Assembly: GCF_030655415.1 (NCBI RefSeq)
Contig: NZ_JAURVN010000004.1
Location: forward strand, 310,001-374,000
DNA: 64,000 nucleotides
DNA from: Herminiimonas sp.
GTDB taxonomy: Bacteria > Pseudomonadota > Gammaproteobacteria > Burkholderiales > Burkholderiaceae
Direction of reading: 5' to 3'
Shown here one piece after another: positions 8,579 through 17,003 of the stretch. The position numbers were made by a program, and so were the translations under genes. Numbering within the stretch: position 1 is the stretch's first letter; every line of letters starts with the position of its first letter. The notes below the pieces were generated by a model that ran no database searches, had not been told where the DNA came from, and saw only the letters and a program-made list of their open reading frames with translations.

Positions 8579-10693
8579 ATGCTGCTCTCGATGCCCTCAC
8601 ATCCAACTGATCCAGCACTGCAAGCCCGTTTGCTGGGTACGCTGCTGTCCAACCTGGAAGGTATGGTTTATCGCTGCCGGCTGGATGCCCACTGGACGAT
8701 GGAATTTGTCAGCGAAGGTTGCCTTAAGCTGACTGGCTATTCAGAAGAAGATATTTTATTTAACAGCCATATTTCCTTCGACAACATCACGCATCCAGAT
8801 GATAGGGATCTCGTACGGAATGCCGTTCTCGCCGCAGTAAAAAATAATCGTCGCTTTGATATCGAATACCGGATCATCCGTGCCGATGGCGAAGTGCGTT
8901 GGGTGTGGGAACGCGGCACCAATATTTCGCATGACAACAAGGCCTGGGACGTACTCGAAGGTTTTATTCAAGACATTACCGAACGCCGCGAGGCTGACGA
9001 AGCTTTACGCGAAGCCGAACGTCGCTATCGCAGCATTTTTGAAAACGCGATTGAAGGCATCTACCAATCCACACCGGATAACGGCTACCTCGCCGTCAAT
9101 CCTGCGCTGGCACGCATGTATGGTTACAGCTCGCCGCAAGATCTGATCTCGACCTTGAAAGACATTGAGCATCAAGTCTATGTCGAGCCCAAGCGCCGCA
9201 TCGAGTTCATGCAGTTGATGAAGAAGAACGGCGTCGTCACAAATTTTGAATCTCGTATCTACAAACGTGATGGCGAAATAATCTGGATCTCTGAAAACGC
9301 GCGCGCCGTATTCAGCAGCGCAGGAGAGCTGGTATTTTATGAAGGTACGGTAGAAGCAATCACCGAGCGAAAATTGCATGAAGCCGAAATCCAGTTTCAG
9401 GCGACGCACGATGCGCTGACCGGCTTGCCAAATCGCACCCTGCTCTACGATCGGATGCAACAAGCGGTTCTGCATTCAGAACGCTATAGCAACATTACTG
9501 CGATCGCTTTCCTCGATCTCGATCAATTCAAATTCATCAACGATAGTCTCGGTCATCAAGTCGGTGATGAGTTACTGAAAATCACGGCACAACGTCTGAC
9601 TTCCTGCCTGCGCGAAAGCGATACCGTTGCACGTCAAGGCGGCGATGAGTTTGTGTTGCTGCTGACCAGCCAGACCGATGAAGACTCGATTACGCAAACC
9701 ATGCAACGCGTCTTGCATGAAGTCGCGCAACCTTGGATGGCAAACGATCTGGAGTTCCGCATTACATGCAGCATAGGCGTCACTTTGTGCCCGGATGACG
9801 GCCGCGATGTGGAAACCTTGTTGAAGAATGCCGACTCGGCGATGTACAAGGCAAAGGAACTCGGTCGCAATAATTTCCAGTACTTCGCTGCGGAAATGAA
9901 TGACACCGTTACCGATCGATTGGCGCTGTTAAATCGTCTACGCCAAGCGATTCCAAAAAATGAATTCATCTTGCATTACCAACCGAAGATCCATCTTGCC
10001 AGCGGCAAAATCATCGGCTCGGAAGCATTGATACGCTGGAATAGCGACGAAGGTATGGTTTCTCCAGCAGCATTTATTCCGCTGGCGGAAGAAACCGGCT
10101 TGATCATACAAATCGGTGAATGGGTGTTGCGTACTGCATGCAGACAAAATCGCACCTGGCAACTTGCTGGACATCAGCCTATGCCGGTTTCCGTCAACCT
10201 GTCACCACGTCAACTTGCACGCGGCGATATTGTTGAACTGGTGGAGCGCATCTTGGCTGAAACTGGCATGGAAGCGAAGTATCTGGAGTTGGAAATTACC
10301 GAAAGCGTGATGGCAACCGATGTAGAAAAATCGTTTGCACTACTGACACGCTTGCGTGCACTGGGCGTGAAAATTTCACTTGATGATTTCGGCACTGGCT
10401 ATTCAAGTCTGAGCTACCTGAAACGCTTCCCGGTCGACACCTTGAAAATCGATCAATCCTTCGTTCGCGACATCGCCACCAATCCGGATAGCGCAGCGAT
10501 CATCAAGGCGATCATTTCACTCGGACATAATTTGAATTTGACCGTGCTGGCCGAAGGAATCGAAACCGAAGAACACTTTCAGTTCCTGCTGAAACATGGC
10601 TGCAACGAAGGTCAGGGATATTTGATGAGCAAGCCGGTTACGAATCATGCATTCATCAAACTACTACATGAAGGCATACGGCAATACTCTTGA
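8579..10693 (+). CDS. PAS-PAS-GGDEF-EAL cyclic-di-GMP signalling protein
   Basis: A 704-residue cytosolic protein with two PAS/PAC sensor modules (about residues 20-145 and 150-270), a GGDEF domain and an EAL domain. GGDEF is intact at 354-358, and an RESD (RxxD) inhibitory site sits five residues before it at 345-348. The EAL domain keeps EAL at 482-484 plus the downstream metal and catalytic blocks LDDFGTGYSSL and EGIETEE. Both diguanylate cyclase and phosphodiesterase activities are therefore possible; which dominates cannot be read from sequence. There are no membrane helices, so it senses a cytoplasmic cue. No clear Shine-Dalgarno precedes ATG 8579; ATG 8591 is an alternative. It is monocistronic. 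Confidence 0.93.
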   Translation: MLLSMPSHPTDPALQARLLGTLLSNLEGMVYRCRLDAHWTMEFVSEGCLKLTGYSEEDILFNSHISFDNITHPDDRDLVRNAVLAAVKNNRRFDIEYRIIRADGEVRWVWERGTNISHDNKAWDVLEGFIQDITERREADEALREAERRYRSIFENAIEGIYQSTPDNGYLAVNPALARMYGYSSPQDLISTLKDIEHQVYVEPKRRIEFMQLMKKNGVVTNFESRIYKRDGEIIWISENARAVFSSAGELVFYEGTVEAITERKLHEAEIQFQATHDALTGLPNRTLLYDRMQQAVLHSERYSNITAIAFLDLDQFKFINDSLGHQVGDELLKITAQRLTSCLRESDTVARQGGDEFVLLLTSQTDEDSITQTMQRVLHEVAQPWMANDLEFRITCSIGVTLCPDDGRDVETLLKNADSAMYKAKELGRNNFQYFAAEMNDTVTDRLALLNRLRQAIPKNEFILHYQPKIHLASGKIIGSEALIRWNSDEGMVSPAAFIPLAEETGLIIQIGEWVLRTACRQNRTWQLAGHQPMPVSVNLSPRQLARGDIVELVERILAETGMEAKYLELEITESVMATDVEKSFALLTRLRALGVKISLDDFGTGYSSLSYLKRFPVDTLKIDQSFVRDIATNPDSAAIIKAIISLGHNLNLTVLAEGIETEEHFQFLLKHGCNEGQGYLMSKPVTNHAFIKLLHEGIRQYS

Positions 10694-10708
10694 TTGCTTA
10701 TTTTGAAT

Positions 10709-10742
10709 ACTCACTGAGTCAAGCAAGGTTGACTCAGTGAGT
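10709..10742. terminator. Convergent bidirectional hairpin
   Basis: A perfect 14-bp inverted repeat (ACTCACTGAGTCAA / TTGACTCAGTGAGT) with a 6-base loop lies between the convergent GGDEF-EAL and rpiA genes. There is no long T-tract, but the stem strength and position suggest transcription ends here in both directions. Confidence 0.7.
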
Positions 10743-10747
10743 CTTGC

Positions 10748-11419
10748 TTAAAACGTCAAGCGTTGCACACCATCTGCCGTACCTAACAAAGCGATATTAG
10801 CCGCACGTCGTGCGAACAAACCAACAGTAACGACACCGACGATATCGTTGATCTGCGCTTCCAGTTCAGCCGGATTTTGAATCTGCAATCCCAGCACATC
10901 GATAATGTAACAACCGTTATCCGTCACTACAGGCTTGCCATCCTTGACGCGCAAACGTGGCTCACCGCCAAGTGCTGCCAACTTCCGAGCAACCACGGCT
11001 TGCGCCATCGGGATCACTTCCACCGGTAGTGGGAAGTTACCTAGCAAATTCACCAGTTTTGACCCATCGGCAATACAAACAAATTGCTTGGCAACCGAAG
11101 CCACGATTTTTTCACGCGTCAAAGCGGCACCACCACCCTTGATCATTGCGCCGGTCGCTGTAATCTCATCCGCGCCATCGATATACACCGACATGGTGTC
11201 GATATCATTCAAATCGAATACCGTAATCCCGTGCGATTGCAGGCGTTGTGCGGTCGCTTCTGACGAGGCCACAGCACCTTTGATACGATCCTTGATCTTG
11301 CCCAGTTCATCAATGAAGAAGTTGGCTGTAGAACCGGTGCCGACCCCAATAATTTCGCCTGGAACAACATAGTCGATTGCGGCGAGGGCAACTGCTTGCT
11401 TCATTTCATCTTGGGTCAT
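10748..11419 (-). CDS. rpiA: Ribose-5-phosphate isomerase A
   Basis: A 223-residue enzyme interconverting ribose-5-phosphate and ribulose-5-phosphate in the non-oxidative pentose phosphate pathway. Diagnostic blocks: [15 protein letters not shown] near 22, DGADEI near 80 and [13 protein letters not shown] near 92. Length is normal for RpiA. It is not linked in an operon with the Entner-Doudoroff block 3 kb away but works in the same network. Confidence 0.95.
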   Translation of the reverse strand: MTQDEMKQAVALAAIDYVVPGEIIGVGTGSTANFFIDELGKIKDRIKGAVASSEATAQRLQSHGITVFDLNDIDTMSVYIDGADEITATGAMIKGGGAALTREKIVASVAKQFVCIADGSKLVNLLGNFPLPVEVIPMAQAVVARKLAALGGEPRLRVKDGKPVVTDNGCYIIDVLGLQIQNPAELEAQINDIVGVVTVGLFARRAANIALLGTADGVQRLTF

Positions 11420-11517
11420 GGCGTATACAGAAAAATTGATGGTTAAAAATTCAAATCAGGTCGCTATTTTACCGGATGCCTTGCAGGTGGTACGCAATCT
11501 GAATACATGAGCTGAGG

Positions 11518-13356
11518 TCAGGCGTCTTTATTGACTTTTATATTCTTGGATTCATCAGGTGCTTGATCTGATTTTTCCAAGGTTTTTTCAGTAGTCAATT
11601 CATTACCCTCCTCTGCCGCCTCTTCATCCAGCGTCTCAAACAGCGCTATCTGCAAATGCGTATGAAATCGAACCAGAGGCCGCCACGACAATGCGGTTAA
11701 TACAGCAGCCGCGCTCAACAACAAGGCAAGCATTTCAAAAGGCGGCAAGATGCTGCGGCTTAACAAACCTATCAACAAGAGAATGACTGCGATCGAAACC
11801 AGCGGAATCGTCTCTGCAATCACACGGCGCCAACCATGTGCAAGTCGACTGGTTTCACCAGTAATAATTTCAGCCAGCAACAAGCTCAGCGCTTTCAATT
11901 TTCTGTAAGTCGCAATCAGGAACGGCAAAGAACACATCAAGGCACCGCCCCATACGACGGTTTTTTGTATCCGCTCATCCTCAAACGAGGTCCCCAGTAA
12001 CTGCTCCACGGCGCCCAGCAAATAAATACCGGCGACGAAAACCGCCGCCGTCAAAGCGCAATTCGCAATGACCTGTACGACAATCTTCATGATGATCTTG
12101 GCAAGCATCGCGCGATCGCCTTGCAGCTGTACGCTTTGCAGCCATTCTGTATAGCGCGTGCCGGTACGACTGATGACAGACGGCATCGCGCTTGCCGCTT
12201 GCTGCGACAGCGGATCAGCAAGCTTGATCAAATATGGCGTCAATAAAGTAGTTACAGCCGATACCGCCACCACGATCGGATATAGAAATTCGCTGGTGAC
12301 TTGCAAGGTCAAACCGAGTGACGCAATGATGAAAGAAAATTCGCCTATCTGCGAAAGTCCCATTCCGACTCGCAACGAAGTTTTGCCGTCGTTACCAGCG
12401 ACGAAAGTCCCAATTCCACATGCGAATATTTTGCCAAGCACAACAGCGATCGTGATGACTGCAATCGGCCATGCGTAAGTGATTAATACAGATGGATTGA
12501 ACAACAAACCGACACCAACGAAAAACAGTGCGCTGAACATGTCACGGATAGGTGCGATCAGTCTTTCGATCAAATGCAGTTGCCGCGCCTCCGCCATGAT
12601 CGCGCCTATCATGAATGCGCCCAAGGCAATGCTGTATTCCAATTGCATGACCAGCAAACAGAAGCCGAAACACAAGCCCAACAAGGTAATCAAAAACACT
12701 TCGGTATTTTTGAATTTGGCGACAAACGCCAAAATACGCGGCACCATCAACAAGCCCAGTATCAAGGCGACGATCATGAAAAGCGACAGCTTGCCTACCG
12801 TAACAAATACATCACCCGCATCGACCGAACCATTCATCGCGATCCCCGACAGCAATGCGATCATGCCGATTGCGAGGATATCTTCGACAATCAAAATGCC
12901 GAATATCAATTGCGCGAAGCGCTCGTTCTTCAAGCCCAGTTCATCCAGCGCCTTGACGATAATCGTCGTCGAAGAAATCGCCAGCATCGCGCCAAGGAAC
13001 AGCGAATCCATCGTATTCCACTCGAAATACAAACCGATCTGGTAACCAATCCACGTCATCAAAGTGATCTCTGCCATCGCCGAAATAAAAGCGGTGATAC
13101 CAACGCTACTCAATTTTTTTAAATTGAATTCAAGGCCGAGAGAAAACATCAGAAATACCACGCCGAGCTCAGACACGATCTTGATCGTGCGCTCATCCTG
13201 AATCAAATCAAAAGGTGGGGTATGCGGCCCGATGATCACGCCGGCAAGAATGTAGCCGAGCACGACGGGCTGCTTGAAGTAGTTGAAAGCAATCGTGACA
13301 AAGCCAGCGATCAGCATGATCACTGCAAGGTCTTGAATGAACTCTGCTCCATGCAT
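11518..13356 (-). CDS. Kef-type cation:proton antiporter (CPA2 family)
   Basis: A 612-residue inner-membrane protein. The first 380 residues contain the Na+/H+ exchanger-type core of about 12 helices, including VLGYILAGVIIGPHTPPFD near 32 and FLMFSLGLEFNLKKL near 68. A second, shorter hydrophobic region at about 405-560 follows, then a charged tail rich in Glu/Lys. No C-terminal Rossmann (TrkA-N) nucleotide-binding domain is seen, unlike KefB/KefC. It likely exchanges K+ or Na+ for H+. It stands alone; rpiA, about 100 bases downstream on the same strand, could be co-transcribed. Confidence 0.85.
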   Translation of the reverse strand: MHGAEFIQDLAVIMLIAGFVTIAFNYFKQPVVLGYILAGVIIGPHTPPFDLIQDERTIKIVSELGVVFLMFSLGLEFNLKKLSSVGITAFISAMAEITLMTWIGYQIGLYFEWNTMDSLFLGAMLAISSTTIIVKALDELGLKNERFAQLIFGILIVEDILAIGMIALLSGIAMNGSVDAGDVFVTVGKLSLFMIVALILGLLMVPRILAFVAKFKNTEVFLITLLGLCFGFCLLVMQLEYSIALGAFMIGAIMAEARQLHLIERLIAPIRDMFSALFFVGVGLLFNPSVLITYAWPIAVITIAVVLGKIFACGIGTFVAGNDGKTSLRVGMGLSQIGEFSFIIASLGLTLQVTSEFLYPIVVAVSAVTTLLTPYLIKLADPLSQQAASAMPSVISRTGTRYTEWLQSVQLQGDRAMLAKIIMKIVVQVIANCALTAAVFVAGIYLLGAVEQLLGTSFEDERIQKTVVWGGALMCSLPFLIATYRKLKALSLLLAEIITGETSRLAHGWRRVIAETIPLVSIAVILLLIGLLSRSILPPFEMLALLLSAAAVLTALSWRPLVRFHTHLQIALFETLDEEAAEEGNELTTEKTLEKSDQAPDESKNIKVNKDA

Positions 13357-13540
13357 AGGACGGATCCCTGTTGTGCGACAAGAATGCGGGCGGATGTGGA
13401 ATGTGATGGACTTGCTTAAACCTTACACATAGATGGGGGGGATGTCTATGTGGTGGCGAACATAGGTAGTTGAGTTTTTATGCTCGTTGGCGCAGGGTTG
13501 CTGCATTTGAAATGTTTATCTCTTCGATGAGAGTGGGTAT

Positions 13541-13730
13541 GCCGGGGGTGGCCCGGCTGCCACCTTCTTTCTTTGCTTCGCCAAAGAAAGAAGGCAAAGA
13601 AAGGCGACCGCGAAGCCGCTGCCCTTCGGGTTCCCGTTTGTGCAAATCAAAAAATGGGAAGCGAACGAAACTCGCTACGCTCAGACAACGTTCACTTCTT
13701 TTTCCATTTTCTGCTCCGCACAAACGGCAG
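13541..13730 (+). repeat. Left arm of a long imperfect inverted repeat
   Basis: A sequence starting GCCGGGGGTGGCCCGGC and containing the inner palindromic block CTTTGCTTCGCCAAAG aligns, as its reverse complement, with 13919-14104. The similarity covers most of about 190 bases, strongest in the outer 100. The arm is non-coding and GC-rich, and resembles a repeat class scattered between genes in Burkholderiales. Confidence 0.75.
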
Positions 13731-13821
13731 CGTCAGAGCGGTTGAACTTCAACGGCAGTTCGGTGGACGTAGCATTGTTGCGAGCTAACTTGAGGATAAA
13801 ACAGTATGTAGGTAGTTGATC

Positions 13822-13875
13822 TTGCGGTTGCGGTTGCGGTTGCGGTTGCGGTTGCGGTTGCGGTTGCGGTTGCGG
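13822..13875. repeat. Hexanucleotide microsatellite (TTGCGG)9
   Basis: Nine perfect tandem copies of TTGCGG sit in the centre of the inverted-repeat cassette. A run of this length is prone to slipped-strand length change. On the minus strand it would read as alternating Gln-Pro codons in an unsupported 78-codon frame. Confidence 0.95.
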
Positions 13876-13918
13876 TTTGATTTTGCAGTTGACCTTAACC
13901 GCATCTGACGTTGCCAAG

Positions 13919-14104
13919 GCAAACGGTCATCAGGCGGATAAAGAGTGCAAACCTGTTTGAGCGCAGCGAGTTTGTTTGTGCTCCCGACTGATGATCGTTT
14001 GACTTGGGCACCCGCGCAGCGGGCAACGGCTTCTGCGTCGCCTTCTTTTGCTTACTTTTCTTGGCGAAGCAAGAAAAGTGAGTAGCCGCCGGGCTACCCC
14101 CGGC
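13919..14104 (-). repeat. Right arm of the long imperfect inverted repeat
   Basis: Read in reverse complement, this starts GCCGGGGGTAGCCCGGC, continues with the inner block CTTGCTTCGCCAAG, and then CGACGCAGAAGCCGTTGCCC, matching the left arm with about one change in five bases. Together with the left arm it accounts for most of the 784-base gene-free gap between the antiporter gene and eda. Confidence 0.75.
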
Positions 14105-14140
14105 AAGCCAACGACGGAGAAAACGAGTTATTAATAAATG

Positions 14141-14773
14141 CTATCTAAGCGCCGAAGCCGCTCTAGCCAAAGCGGTAACCCGCGCCCAATCCCCAGCAAC
14201 AAGCGCATCTTTAGGCGTCAACCAAGACCCCCCCACGCAAGCAACATTCTTGCAAGCCAAGAACTGCGCCGCAGTCTCCTGAGAAATCCCACCTGTCGGG
14301 CAAAACAACATATCCGGCAACGGACCAGCAATCGCATTCAACATACCAACACCACCAGCAGGAACTGCAGGGAACAATTTCACCTGATGAAAGCCAGCTT
14401 CACGCGCAACCATCACTTCAGAGGGCGTCATCACACCAGGTAACAGCGGCAAACCGCTGGAACGCGAGCCTTCGATCAAAGCAGGCGTCAACCCTGGCGA
14501 CACACCAAAAATCGCACCAGCATCACGTGCCGCAGAAAAATCTTCATGTCGCGTCAGCGTACCAACGCCGAGAATCGCTTCCGGCACTTGCTCGGCAATC
14601 GCACGAATCGCGGCCAGCCCGTGCTGGGTACGCAAAGTGACTTCCAGCACGCGAATCCCGCCAGCTACCAAGGCGCGCGCCAAAGGTACCGCATGCGCAA
14701 GATCGTCAATTGCAATCACCGGGATCACCGGCGAGCACCGCATAATTTCAAGCAGATTCATGGGCTGGCTCAT
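14141..14773 (-). CDS. eda: KDPG aldolase (2-dehydro-3-deoxyphosphogluconate aldolase)
   Basis: A 210-residue class I aldolase that splits KDPG into pyruvate and glyceraldehyde-3-phosphate, the last step of the Entner-Doudoroff pathway. Seen: PVIAIDDLAHAVPLARALVAGG near 18, VLEVTLRT (with the catalytic Glu) near 42, GVGTLTR near 70 and HQVKLFPA near 129 with the Schiff-base Lys. It lies only 8 bases after edd and is surely co-transcribed with it, under the control region at 16696-17003. Start at ATG 14773; ATG 14761 is possible. Confidence 0.95.
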   Translation of the reverse strand: MSQPMNLLEIMRCSPVIPVIAIDDLAHAVPLARALVAGGIRVLEVTLRTQHGLAAIRAIAEQVPEAILGVGTLTRHEDFSAARDAGAIFGVSPGLTPALIEGSRSSGLPLLPGVMTPSEVMVAREAGFHQVKLFPAVPAGGVGMLNAIAGPLPDMLFCPTGGISQETAAQFLACKNVACVGGSWLTPKDALVAGDWARVTALARAASALR

Positions 14774-14781
14774 CTTTTGAC

Positions 14782-16695
14782 TTAAATGGATTGTTGAACG
14801 TGCGTGTCTTCATCGCTGAATGGCTCCGCGTCGCCTTTCGGCAAATTGATTTCGGTATCGGATGGCACAATCAGACGTGGCAAGGCGAAAGTTGCTGCGC
14901 CATCTTCTGCAACGCTGACCGATGAACGGAACATCGCAAACAACTCGCGACCCATGCCCACCACATTTGATGAACGATCCGCAGAAGCATGCGGACGTTG
15001 CTGCCATTCCGCTTCATCGACCAACGCCTGCAAGATGCCAGCCTCGGCATCAAGGCGAATAATGTCGCCATCACGTATGCGTCCCAACGGGCCGCCAGCC
15101 AATACCTCAGGCGAAACGTGAATCGCTGCTGGCACTTTGCCGGATGCGCCAGACATACGGCCATCGGTCACCAGCGCAACATGGAAGCCAGCGTCCTGCA
15201 AACTACCTAACGCCGGTGTCAATGCATGCAACTCAGGCATGCCATTCGCCTTCGGTCCTTGAAAACGCACAACTGCAACGAAGTCCTGATTCAGATTGCC
15301 AGCTTGATACGCGTGCATGAAATCTTCTTGCGAGGTGAACACCATCGCTGGTGCTTCGACCACATGATATTGCGGCTTCACAGCAGAAATCTTGATGACG
15401 GCGCGACCGAGATTGCCGGTCAATAAACGCAAACCACCGTCAGGTGCAAACGGTCTGTCGGCTGGGCGTAAAACGTTTTCATCGGCACTAACTTCTGGCG
15501 CGGGTTTCCAAACGACTTTTTCGCCATCGAGGAAAGGTTCGGTGCAATGCGCACGCAAGCCCTTGCCAAGTATGGTCGTCACATCGTCATGCAACAAACC
15601 TGCATCCAGCAATTCGCGAATCACAAAACCAGTGCCGCCCGCCGCGTGGAAGTGATTAACGTCGGCTTCACCGTTAGGATAAATGCGTGTGAGCAAAGGA
15701 ATGACCGCCGACAATTTGTCGAAGTCATTCCAGTCGATGACGATGCCCGCTGCTTTTGCAATCGCGATTAAATGGATCGTGTGATTGGTCGAACCACCTG
15801 TCGTCAGTAATGCAACGATGGCATTGACGATGGTTTTTTCATCGACCAAACGACCGACCGGCGTAAAGGTCTGGCCTTGCGCGCTGATTTCTATTGCACG
15901 TTGTGCTGCACGTACCGTCAAGGCATTGCGCAAAGGTGTATTCGGCGTGACGAAAGCAGAACCCGGCAAATGCAAGCCCATGACTTCCATCAACATTTGA
16001 TTGCTGTTGGCAGTGCCGTAAAAAGTGCAGGTGCCGGCATCGTGATAAGACTTCGATTCTGCTTCCAGCAACGCGTCTCTATCGATCTTGCCTTGCGCGT
16101 ACAACTGGCGGATTCTGGATTTTTCAGAATTCGACATGCCGGTCGTCATCGGGCCGCTAGGAATAAACACCGCCGGCAAATGGCCGAAATGCAAAGCGCC
16201 TATCAACAAGCCCGGCACGATCTTGTCGCAAATGCCGAGATAAACTGCGGCATCGAACATATTGTGCGACAACGCAATCGCCGTCGACATCGCAATCGTA
16301 TCGCGTGAAAACAGCGACAACTCCATGCCCGGCTGACCTTGCGTAATACCGTCGCACATAGCTGGCACTCCGCCGCCAAATTGCGCCACGCCACCGACCT
16401 GACGCACGGCATCCTTGATGATTGCGGGAAAATGTTCGTAAGGCTGATGCGCCGATAACATATCGTTGTAAGCAGAGATGATCGCGACGGATGGATTTTT
16501 TTGCTGCTTCAATACCAGCTTGTCGTTCGCAGGGAACGCGGCAAAACCATGCGCAAGATTAGTACAGGACAAGGTGCTGCGTTGCACGCCTTGTTGTATG
16601 GAATCAGATAGCTGATTCAGGTAAGCAGCGCGATAAGGGCGGCTGCGCTCTATGATCCGCTCGGTGACAGCAGACACGACGGGATTGAGCGGCAT
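14782..16695 (-). CDS. edd: Phosphogluconate dehydratase
   Basis: A [4Fe-4S] dehydratase of the IlvD/Edd family that converts 6-phosphogluconate to KDPG. The product is 637 residues from ATG 16695, which has AAGGA upstream; a more distal in-frame ATG at 16746 would run through the HexR-type box and is rejected. Motifs: [18 protein letters not shown] near 90, [20 protein letters not shown] near 125, [20 protein letters not shown] near 173 and [15 protein letters not shown] near 299. The length slightly exceeds the usual 600-610 because of a longer C-terminal tail. First gene of the edd-eda operon. Confidence 0.95.
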   Translation of the reverse strand: MPLNPVVSAVTERIIERSRPYRAAYLNQLSDSIQQGVQRSTLSCTNLAHGFAAFPANDKLVLKQQKNPSVAIISAYNDMLSAHQPYEHFPAIIKDAVRQVGGVAQFGGGVPAMCDGITQGQPGMELSLFSRDTIAMSTAIALSHNMFDAAVYLGICDKIVPGLLIGALHFGHLPAVFIPSGPMTTGMSNSEKSRIRQLYAQGKIDRDALLEAESKSYHDAGTCTFYGTANSNQMLMEVMGLHLPGSAFVTPNTPLRNALTVRAAQRAIEISAQGQTFTPVGRLVDEKTIVNAIVALLTTGGSTNHTIHLIAIAKAAGIVIDWNDFDKLSAVIPLLTRIYPNGEADVNHFHAAGGTGFVIRELLDAGLLHDDVTTILGKGLRAHCTEPFLDGEKVVWKPAPEVSADENVLRPADRPFAPDGGLRLLTGNLGRAVIKISAVKPQYHVVEAPAMVFTSQEDFMHAYQAGNLNQDFVAVVRFQGPKANGMPELHALTPALGSLQDAGFHVALVTDGRMSGASGKVPAAIHVSPEVLAGGPLGRIRDGDIIRLDAEAGILQALVDEAEWQQRPHASADRSSNVVGMGRELFAMFRSSVSVAEDGAATFALPRLIVPSDTEINLPKGDAEPFSDEDTHVQQSI

Positions 16696-16717
16696 ATTAA
16701 ATCCTTGAAAACGATTT

Positions 16718-16733
16718 TGAAATTTTACTACAA
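16718..16733 (-). promoter_or_regulatory. HexR-like box upstream of edd
   Basis: On the minus strand TTGTAGTAAAATTTCA, close to the HexR consensus as I recall it (TGTARTnnnAYTACA). It lies 23-38 bases before the edd ATG. Together with the nearby hexR gene this suggests that KDPG-responsive HexR controls edd-eda. Confidence 0.7.
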
Positions 16734-16768
16734 TAAAACGTGCCAACCAAACATCTTTTTTGGTTTTC

Positions 16769-16783
16769 CTACGAAATTCGTAG
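16769..16783. promoter_or_regulatory. Perfect 15-bp palindrome, unknown operator
   Basis: CTACGAA-A-TTCGTAG: 7-bp arms around one base. It differs from the HexR box and sits 74-88 bases before edd, so a second regulator may act here. Confidence 0.5.
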
Positions 16784-16947
16784 ACACTTAATCACGCAAG
16801 AAATTCACTTCTTCGACATTATCCTGCAAACCAGCCAAATCATCCTAGCGGATTGAACTTTCGTCCCTTAAGCGTATCCGTAACAAGCAAGCTACAGATA
16901 AGCAGTTACGCGCATTTGATTTAACGCGTTGCCAGCACGGAATATAT

Positions 16948-16963
16948 TTGTAGTGAAATTACC
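16948..16963 (+). promoter_or_regulatory. HexR-like box upstream of pgi
   Basis: TTGTAGTGAAATTACC with half-sites TGTAGT and ATTACC. It overlaps the -35 position relative to a TATAGT -10-like element at 16975-16980 and lies about 40 bases before the pgi ATG, suggesting repression of pgi-zwf-hexR including autoregulation. Confidence 0.7.
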
Positions 16964-17003
16964 ATAATTTGATGTATAGTTAAATCCAACTTCTATCGCA
17001 TAA

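Larger units (their letters stand above)
16696..17003. promoter_or_regulatory. edd/pgi divergent control region
   Basis: 308 bases shared by the divergent edd-eda and pgi-zwf-hexR units. It holds two HexR-like boxes (listed separately), a perfect 15-bp palindrome at 16769-16783, and a TATAGT -10-like hexamer at 16975-16980 for pgi with the HexR-like box over its -35 position, an arrangement expected for repression. Confidence 0.7.

Noticed and set aside
13681..13917. 78-codon minus-strand frame with a long Gln-Pro repeat
   Set aside because: It is created by the hexamer repeat and the repeat arm, with no ribosome-binding site or recognisable domain.
13541..14104. CRISPR array
   Set aside because: The repeats are one inverted pair and a spacerless hexamer tract; there is no repeat-spacer pattern and no cas genes.
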